Shown here: piece by piece, positions 52,662 through 60,000 of the stretch
Layout of the letters: each line of letters begins with the position of its first letter
Numbering within the stretch: position 1 is the stretch's first letter
Source of the DNA: Owenia fusiformis
Lineage: Eukaryota > Annelida > Polychaeta > Sabellida > Oweniidae
Length of the DNA: 60,000 bases
Direction: 5' to 3'
Assembly (NCBI GenBank): GCA_903813345.2
Contig: CAIIXF020000003.1
Span: forward strand, 24,693,248-24,753,247
Translations under genes and position numbers: made by a program
Notes under the pieces: model-generated
Told to the model about the DNA's origin: nothing
The model's input: the letters and a program-made list of their open reading frames with translations, nothing else
Database searches by the model: none

Positions 52662-52826
52662 TACAGTAGAATTTGGTAAGTGGAACGCCCTTGGGACCAC
52701 AAAAAAGTGTTCCATTTGCAGGTTGTTCCCAGAGGTTCATGAACATGGAGTCAATGAGCCACAGAACTTTAAAAATGTGTTCCACTTGTGAGGTGTTCCA
52801 CTTACAGAGGTGTTCCATTAAGCAGC
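52662..52826. mobile_element. TA-type MITE (GTGGAACACC family), second copy
   Basis: TACAGTAGAATTTGGTAAGT, then GGAACGCC; inside GTTCCACTTGTGAGGTGTTC and CACTTACAGAGGTGTTCCAT. Same family as 23081-23253; the right end seems truncated. Confidence 0.65.
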
Positions 52827-53253
52827 TTATATATATTTTCATATATTTGTAGAATAAATAAATATGTTGAATTGAGTATCCCTTTAAATATTAACTTATA
52901 TGAAATTCGAAATACAGCTGAATTTTTGATTTTCTTGATATATACACACTAGTACACTTTAAGGCTTTTAGATAAATGAATTCAAGTATGTGCAGGGTAT
53001 GTCATATGCAACTTATTGTAGCTTTAAAATCTCATTTTTTATTATTATTATTTGCATAAATTGTACAGAAATTCTGAATTTCCATAAAGGATTATGTGAA
53101 AATGTGCTGTTTATAGTATATTTATAATGTCTTAAACACAAATTATGTAAAATATAATTATAACTAATTTCTATTTTTAGTATTATTTCAAACAAAAAAA
53201 TTTAAAGTAGTAATTCAAATTTGTAAATCTTGTATAAATATATATGATGTGAT

Positions 53254-53937
53254 GGGTTGATAGGTATCTGGTAAAAATACTCAAAAATCTTGAGACAATT
53301 TGCATAAGTTTGAAGAGATTACTTCAAATCTGGAGCATTAGATTTTGGTATAAAGGACGATTCTCGGTTTGGAGAACGAAGTTCATCAATCTAAATGAGC
53401 ATTATCCCTGCTTCGGACAAATTTGATTTTTTTTTCATAATTTAGATTTGAATGTCTTCTTTTGAATAGTCATAATTTAATTTGGGTAATATTTCTAGAT
53501 TTTTCGCCAAAAAATATTAGCGCAGTACACTGAGGAACTTCTTTCCCCAAATCGAGACTTGTATTTTATTGAATTGGTCTAAGTGAACATTACCCCTGCT
53601 TCAGACCAATTTGTTATTTTTACATCTTGTAGATGTAGGTAAATGTCCTCTTTTTAATATTCATAGTTTAATTTGGGTAATATTTCTATATTTTTCATGA
53701 AAAAAATTATTAGCCCAGGAGACTGTTCTCCAAACCGAGAATCATCCTTTGAAAAAACTGGATCTAATACTCTTTTAATGGGCACTTTTAAATGTTGGAG
53801 TATTTCTTTATAGCTACTAAAGTTAAGATATGAGGGTTATGTTATGGGAGGTTTTGGATATGGGGTATATCCTGAGGATGATATAGATATCTTACAAAGT
53901 GCCTCGATGGTCTATGACTCTACATACCTATCAACCC
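53254..53937. mobile_element. Non-autonomous element with nested inverted and direct repeats
   Basis: Outer ends GGGTTGATAGGTAT and ATACCTATCAACCC are perfect inverted copies. Nearer the middle, GATTCTCGGTTTGGAGAACG (53352) pairs with GTTCTCCAAACCGAGAATCA (about 53726). Between them a segment of about 180 bp is directly repeated (GAGCATTATCCCTGCTTCGG and GAACATTACCCCTGCTTCAG, each with TTTAATTTGGGTAATATTTC). Non-coding. Confidence 0.75.
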
Positions 53938-55471
53938 AGCAGTGTCATTATTCTGCACAAATCATTTTTAATCGCCTTTAGCCTAATTTTGTAAGTATAT
54001 TTTAAACTCATTAGGTACAAAATTCCCCAGATATGTGGACATATGCATATTTTCATGCAGGGTATGTAAGGAGGCTGTTTGATTGGAAAAAATAACTGAT
54101 AGATGCAATGCTTTATCTCCTGATTACACCATGTATTACTACCAATTTCTTCTAGGATCCAGACTCATTCTGCTCCTTTGTAATTTCTCAGTTTGAGAAA
54201 TGAATTATATGTTTTCCTGACAATTGAAAAAACAAGTTATTTTTTCACTAACTCGGATTTAACATCCTATTGTATTATTCTGATCACTAGCTTGGTTGGA
54301 CAGATAAGATTGTGGACAAGAAGTAGATTCTTATTACTGAAAAGTTATAAAGATGGCAGGACTGTCTTTTGATTTGTTGGACACCTTTCAAGGTTGAAAA
54401 GTCTAACTAAAATGCCACAGCATTTATATTGAGGATAAAATATATGTGTATATGTCTAAATATCCTGGGGAAAGCTTATTAGTTGCAGTGTTAACTCAAA
54501 CTGAGAAATATGAGAACATATCATCAAGCATATAATTTACGAGATTATTTAATTTTTTACATACTTGGGGTAAAATCTGCTGATTTTTATTAAATATTTA
54601 TAAATTGTTGCACTGCAACTAATGAAGCAAATATTCTTTTTTGTACAATTGTTAGTTACTGTTTCTTTAAATGCAAAATAAATTCTTTCTTCAAACTCTG
54701 TTTTTATTGTGAAATAAGTACCATGCACACAGTCTAGTTATAAACTACCCTCTGCCTAGATAGACTACAGCCCCACGATCGGTGCCTGTGACAGCCAAGT
54801 CATAAATTATTTCAAATCTACCACGCTGATCTTTTCTCAGTCAATCAGCGACCTGAAAGGAACACGTGCTAAATATATGCTCATTATCTATGCAATGGTC
54901 TCGGAGGAAATGACCATATATAGAAAGTTGTCCGTAATTCGATGACGAACTCTGATTGGCTCGGTGAGATCAGAGATTTATTGTAAACTGAAAAAGTGAA
55001 GATGAAGCTCTCTTTTAATGAAGTGAAGTCGAACGAATGCATATGGTATGAAATAAGTCTCACACTTTTTTTAATTTCCAACCTTTGATGTAACTGCTTA
55101 ATAGTAAAATAGATGGCGAAAAGTACATTTGCATTTGCTAATATTAAGCTTAGAAAGCCCAATGCATTTTGAGAATCCCCTCTGCAAGCAATCACAAAAT
55201 GTGTGTTCTTGAATAGTGCCATTGGAGTGTTCTTAGTTTATATGCCCAACCTTGAAATATGTGGCTCATGTTACATGCCCTGCTGATCCAGTAGATGTGT
55301 CTTATTTTTCTTTTCTAATGTAGTCCCTGTTTAGGCTCATGCTCACAGGACTATGGGGTCAAGATGACCATTGTTAGAGGTTGAAGGTCACATTGATGGG
55401 TCAAGGTCATATGTAAAATATGTGGGCTTTGTTTTACAGAGGATTCACAGTCATCCTAGCTTGAATAAATT
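53938..55471. other. Spacer between TEP and spalt genes
   Basis: No supported gene. An open frame of 112 codons on the minus strand (54884-55222) has no family resemblance or exon context. AAATAAA near 54676 could be a distal poly-A signal of the TEP gene. Confidence 0.4.
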
Positions 55472-55636
55472 TCTAATCGTAAATGCAACTTTCGGCTATC
55501 AACTACCGGATTAACCTATTTTTTATGGCAAACTCATTTAAATATCAATATAATAGTGGCAGGTTCTATTCATATTTAAATGACTTGGTCATAAAATAGA
55601 GGTTAATCCGTCAGCCATCAGTTGAATTTGCAAATA
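55472..55636. mobile_element. Fold-back MITE, copy 2
   Basis: Same family as 31147-31314: TAAATGCAACTTTCGGCTAT, CAACTACCGGATTAACC, GGCAAACTCATTTAAATATC, GGTTAATCCGTCAGCCATCA. Confidence 0.75.
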
Positions 55637-58600
55637 TGAGGTACGTTCCTTGTAGTCCCTAATGATTTGTAATATTGATAAAAGCAGAATAACAATTTTA
55701 TTTTTATGTTTTCTATATCCATTTTTATTCTATCTTTTCTAACATTTCCTATATGTTACATGACTATATGACCAATTCATAAATTACAGTTTTCAAATAA
55801 TGGTCTACATAATACTACTCTTTCTCTCTCTCTACCACACAATATAGCAATACTATTATGATCAATTAATTAATCAATTAACTAATGATAATTAATTGAT
55901 CAATATTAAAATTTTCATCAAAATCAGTTGTTTTTTATAAATGGCATAACCTTAGCACCTACTACGTTATACATTGCAAATAATAATAATTCAAATGCAT
56001 AAAATTTGTTAATTAAGACTCAATCAAATTCATAATCTAAGTATATAGGTAGATGCTACCTAAATAACTAAAGTAAAATAACAAGTGCGCATAAAAATAT
56101 AATGATTTAAAATAAAATGTTACTGAGTATCGGTTGATGATGGAGCTCACTTAATGATGTGAAATCAAAATTCCTCGATTCTACCTTTTTTGTCAACGAA
56201 TACTTTCATAAGCTATTGAAGGAAGAAAATGTCACAAAATAGTTTTAAGGACTCCTTAAAATTTTGCATCATTATGACATCATTATGTGAGCGATATCGC
56301 CATGGAAGGAATAACAGAATAAACAATATTGTGTGCACTTTACAGTGCTTGTCATCGAAACATGGAAGTCCGTGCAAATGCATAACTGCTGTACTGTGCA
56401 GTATTGGTGTACACATTTGATGCATAAATTTGCACATTGTTAGGTAGCAACAAACATAACGGTTTAAACAGAAACAGCTAGAAATTAAACATTTCAAACA
56501 TATAGAGACATTATATTATTACTTTAGCAACAGAAATTCAAACAAATCAGTTTTCCTATTCTTGTAAAGATAGTCGGTAAAAGGTTATTGATGATTTACA
56601 TATGATATCATTGGTTGCCAAGACAATAGTTGCTAATGCTATAGCTTTGGTTACTAGCAAAAATACGGTTACCAAGGTAACAAAATATTGACTAAGAAAA
56701 CTCCTTTCAGTTTTAGTTCCTTTTTAGGAAGACTGCTACAACTATGATTCAAGTTTTCAGCAAATATTTTATGGAGAGAAAATGTGTTAGATAACTGCTA
56801 GGGTAACCAAATAGTCAGTATTTCCCAATGTATTACATATATTGTTACATTTTCTCGATTACATTTTTAAATACACATATAAAACACTAGTTACATCATA
56901 AATAGTATATTCAATGCATATATATAGTATGCATTCTACATTCAATATTGAACATTATTTTAACGCAACTTAATAATAAATATATGTATAGCCCAATTGT
57001 GTACATACTTTCCAATGATATGTTAATTGTTATACTATACAGCACAATTTTAACACGATAAACTTTAAGTATATACATTGAATCGTGGAATATCCCTGTA
57101 TTATGAATATAATTAAAATACATATAGAGTATAGTGTTATTAAATTGAACATATAGCGCATACTAAAAAGCATATAACAGCAGAATATGCCCATATATGG
57201 GTCGTTTTCATATACACCTAATATCATTTTGTAATTCTCAGGTAGTTTGCCCTTAGATACAATTGCTATATTAACTTGAATTTCATGAACTCATGTACTT
57301 CATGTTTATCGATATGAAAAACATAAAAATGTATGACATTGAATAGTTAACTACATGTACTGTATATATTATGGCCGTTTACATTTCCACAGATATATAC
57401 ATGTCATTTTACATTTCAATACTATTTACATTTTATATACCACCTTTTAGCAGCTGAGTTTAGTACCCTTTATATATATTTACAATGTATATATTATAAT
57501 GTACATGATATAAATTACATTTGTGGTTAAGTATATAAAAGTACATGGAGTATAATTTACAAGTAAATTCCTTTACATTTCATCTGTAATATCGTTGATT
57601 TACATTTTTTTCACTTGTAATAAACTTTCAAAAAACAAAAACTGAAAACAATACTTGTATCATAAAAATAAAAAACTGGGACATTCTACAATATTATAAT
57701 TGAAAATTGAACTTGAACATAATACAAATCAGCTTACTATAAAATTGGATATTTCACCAAACATCCATCAACAAAATCAATTTTCCGTATCAAAAAACAA
57801 ATATGATATCTGATGGAGTCAAAATTGTGCATTATTCTTGGCTTCTTGGTACAAAGTTGAAGACCAAATAATAGCAGAACCCTAACAAAAAACACAAAAA
57901 TATAAAACAAATGACATTTTCAATAATTGAAAACAACAGAGTGCTTGGGGATTTTATGAAAAAATTAAATGAGAAATATTTATGTTTCAGCATTAGAGTT
58001 AATCATAAAAATCATGTAAAACCATGAAATTAGTCAACATTTTGCTCATCCCGAAAGGGTCTGTACTCCATAAATCTCAAATACCATTTCCCAGACCCTG
58101 CATTGACAGCTATATGTATCAAATTCATCAAGTACCCCAACATTAAAGTTATCTCTGTTTCATAAATAATAAACAGCCCTCAAACCTTGCATCTTGCTTT
58201 AGCTACCGAGCTTAACAATAAGACCACACAAGGCATAATAGATAACTCAAATCAGCCATCGGAAGTTTCATGATAATCATAATATTTCAACCAAATATTT
58301 CATCAACACATACTTCATGAGGAAATATTACTTTAGCCAAGATAAATTTTTTGATGATTCATTAAACCATAAAATGCATTTGATTCTATGAAATTAAATA
58401 TTTTTTTAAAGTGTTCGAGCATGGAGGTCGAAACTTGTGTTTGACCTGTCAGCGCATGAAGGGGTTCCCAATATCGGGCCTTAGAAGTTACACTAACAAT
58501 CTTAATATACACTCGCTAACATAAGACATTCACATAAACATAACGTAAATTAAACATTTCTGGAAATTGTAAAAACCAGACCATCGTTTATATAACAATT

Positions 58601-58805
58601 CAGCAAAACACTGAATTTTTTACATCAAGTTGTTATGTTATTTTAGCTAATACTCATTTCAGCATCCTTCATTTGATACATGTACATTATTGAATTTACC
58701 CAGTTTAACTCATAAATATACATTTAGCATACACTTACATACATTGTATGTATAATCATGGCATTAATCTATGTACAATGTCAGATTTTCACACTCCGCT
58801 ATCTA
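55637..58805 (-). other. Spacer and probable 3' UTR of the spalt-like gene
   Basis: AT-rich with no coding frame of note. The part next to 58805 should be the 3' UTR of the minus-strand spalt-like gene, but no poly-A signal can be assigned with confidence. An AATTAATTGATCAATT-type palindromic stretch lies at 55863-55906. Confidence 0.4.
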
Positions 58806-60000
58806 TTATGCGGTGACAGGTTTTGGTGACTCATCCGACCTTCTGTGACCTTGCACATGACTGGGCATGTGACCCATCATGTGAGACTCAAACTGTCCAA
58901 TAGAAGTGCAGACTTTACTACAAATATGACAAGTAGCCTTCCAGGTCCATGTGTGAGGTTGTGCAGGGCTTCTCTGTTCTGGTGACCTTGATCTAGGTCG
59001 TGACATTGGTGATCTCGGTCTTGACATTGGAGATCTAGGTCTTGACATTGGAGATCTAGGTCTTGACATTGGAGACCTAGGTCTTGACATTGGAGATCTA
59101 GGTCTTGACATTGGAGACCTAGGTCTTGATGTTGGTGACCTTGACCTTGGCCTTGACATTGGTGATCTTGACATTGGTGACCTTGACCTAGGTCTTGACA
59201 TTGGTGACCTAGACCTAGATTGTGACATTGGTGACCTTGACCTAGGCTGTGATAATGGTGACCTTGAACGTGATCTTCTATGTCTATTTTCACCATCTCT
59301 AATGTTATTTGGACTATGAAGTCCTGGTGATTTCATGTGCTCTCCCTTCATGGCCATGTCCAAGGGAATAGGGGGATAGTGTCCAGGTAGTCTCTGCATG
59401 CCTTGAATCACGGAAATTTCATTCATTTTTGGTGACATTCCATTTGGAATACCACCATAAGGGAAGAATAAATCACTTGGAGGTCTATGGGGGAATCCCA
59501 TACTTGACATCATCGGTGGTGGTACATCGACAGACATACGCCTACCCCTACGCGATGGCCCATTGTTCCACATATGTGTCCCCATGTGAACCTTGAGGTT
59601 ACCCTTGGTGGTGAAAGCTTTGCCACAAACAGTGCACTTGAATGGTTTGTCCCCTGTGTGAGTCCTCATATGAATCTGCAGGGCACTTGCACTAGAGAAG
59701 TTCTTGATGCAAACTTGGCACAGGTGCTTGCTGTTTCGTTTAGGGTAGGGGTTTGTCATCTGGTCAATAGCGGGAGGACGTTTGGGGGTGAGACTTTGTG
59801 GCATGGGGGTTGATGGCGAGATTACTGGGGCAACATGGGTGGCTGGGGACGTCATCATAGGATGTGGCAGCTCTGGGGCACTCTCTTGAGGATGCGATCG
59901 CCTTGGCTCAGGGGAGGAATCCTGGGATTTGTGGGTCAGCATATGTTGGCGAAGATTCCCACGTGTCGTGAAGGCTTTTTCACAGGTTGAACACCCGAAT
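58806..60000 (-). CDS. SALL: Spalt/SALL-like zinc-finger protein, C-terminal part
   Basis: Open from the window edge to TAA; incomplete at its 5' end. Nuclear C2H2 transcription factor of the spalt family, acting in patterning. At the edge [20 protein letters not shown] ends one finger. The spalt pair follows (C75-H95 and C103-H123 counted from the Met at 59942): [20 protein letters not shown] and [20 protein letters not shown], then [17 protein letters not shown] further on matches SALL C-termini. Residues about 220-325 are an [14 protein letters not shown] repeat. A last finger-like [20 protein letters not shown] motif precedes the end ESPKPVTA. The long RS repeat is unusual for the family. 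Confidence 0.93.
   Translation of the reverse strand, partial: FGCSTCEKAFTTRGNLRQHMLTHKSQDSSPEPRRSHPQESAPELPHPMMTSPATHVAPVISPSTPMPQSLTPKRPPAIDQMTNPYPKRNSKHLCQVCIKNFSSASALQIHMRTHTGDKPFKCTVCGKAFTTKGNLKVHMGTHMWNNGPSRRGRRMSVDVPPPMMSSMGFPHRPPSDLFFPYGGIPNGMSPKMNEISVIQGMQRLPGHYPPIPLDMAMKGEHMKSPGLHSPNNIRDGENRHRRSRSRSPLSQPRSRSPMSQSRSRSPMSRPRSRSPMSRSPMSRPRSRSPTSRPRSPMSRPRSPMSRPRSPMSRPRSPMSRPRSPMSRPRSPMSRPRSRSPEQRSPAQPHTWTWKATCHICSKVCTSIGQFESHMMGHMPSHVQGHRRSDESPKPVTA
58975..59285 (-). repeat. In-frame 18-24-bp repeat encoding R(S/P)RSPMS
   Basis: On the plus strand GGTCTTGACATTGGAGATCT and GACCTAGGTCTTGACATTGG variants recur about 15 times. In the minus-strand frame this gives RPRSPMS and RSRSPMS repeats. 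Nearly identical adjacent units (59025-59130) suggest recent expansion. Length polymorphism is likely. Confidence 0.85.

Noticed and set aside
54884-55222. 112-codon minus-strand frame in the TEP-spalt spacer
   Set aside because: No recognisable domain, no exon signals, composition like the surrounding AT-rich DNA.
58877-59296. Frame rich in [10 protein letters not shown] on the minus strand and a plus-strand frame at 59574-59813
   Set aside because: Shadows of the spalt-like coding repeat and zinc-finger region in other frames.

Overview
The window looks like AT-rich animal nuclear DNA, most likely from a mollusc and probably a bivalve. Reasons: short exons with GT-AG borders and long introns; a thioester-protein (TEP/CD109/alpha-2-macroglobulin family) gene and a spalt-type zinc-finger gene; and many small DNA transposons, tRNA-derived SINEs and CCGT-rich repeats of a kind common in bivalve genomes. 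The species call is inference. The two genes are as sure as reading by eye allows.

Layout. 1-15.3 kb: no gene I can support. It holds a broken non-LTR reverse transcriptase (minus strand), a 52-bp tandem array, two small TTAA/TA-type elements, a MITE carrying a tRNA-like sequence, a nest of transposons between 490-bp inverted arms (9.5-12.8 kb) with a MULE-like element (9-bp target duplication) and a hAT-like element (8-bp target duplication), and a SINE whose head is repeated four times at exactly 92 bp. 15.4-51.3 kb: the C-terminal two thirds (about 1010 codons) of a TEP/CD109-like gene on the plus strand. The exons for the N-terminal macroglobulin domains are not recognisable and probably lie upstream of the window. 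51.3-58.8 kb: 3' UTRs and spacer. 58.8-60 kb: last exon of a spalt/SALL-like gene on the minus strand, tail to tail with the TEP gene.

The main system is the TEP gene. After four shared exons (bait-region domain, MG6, a KRRRRR processing-like site, a short exon ending in phase 1) comes a 14-kb array of alternative exons (23.76-37.81 kb). Each enters in phase 1, leaves in phase 2, has a hypervariable front half and ends with R-x-(L/I/V/D)-F-P-(E/D)-T-W-(I/L)-W plus five codons. I count nine complete exons, one with an open frame but no splice donor, one pseudo-exon, and one leftover tail. All ten open exons have lengths of 1 modulo 3, so only one (or four) can be spliced in without a frameshift: the reading frame itself enforces mutually exclusive choice. 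Downstream are MG7, the thioester domain (GCGEQN, catalytic His), CUB and receptor-binding-like exons.

The gene also appears to have two alternative last exons, both entered in phase 1 and both starting with a related Cys cluster: one (49.2 kb) ends in about 115 residues of charged coiled coil, the other (51.1 kb) ends in a hydrophobic GPI-anchor-like tail. Together these would give about nine recognition or bait loops times two fates (secreted or oligomerising versus membrane-anchored). Two exons also show stuttered upstream copies of their own acceptor and 5' part. Transposons lie throughout the introns, including an apparently intact mariner.
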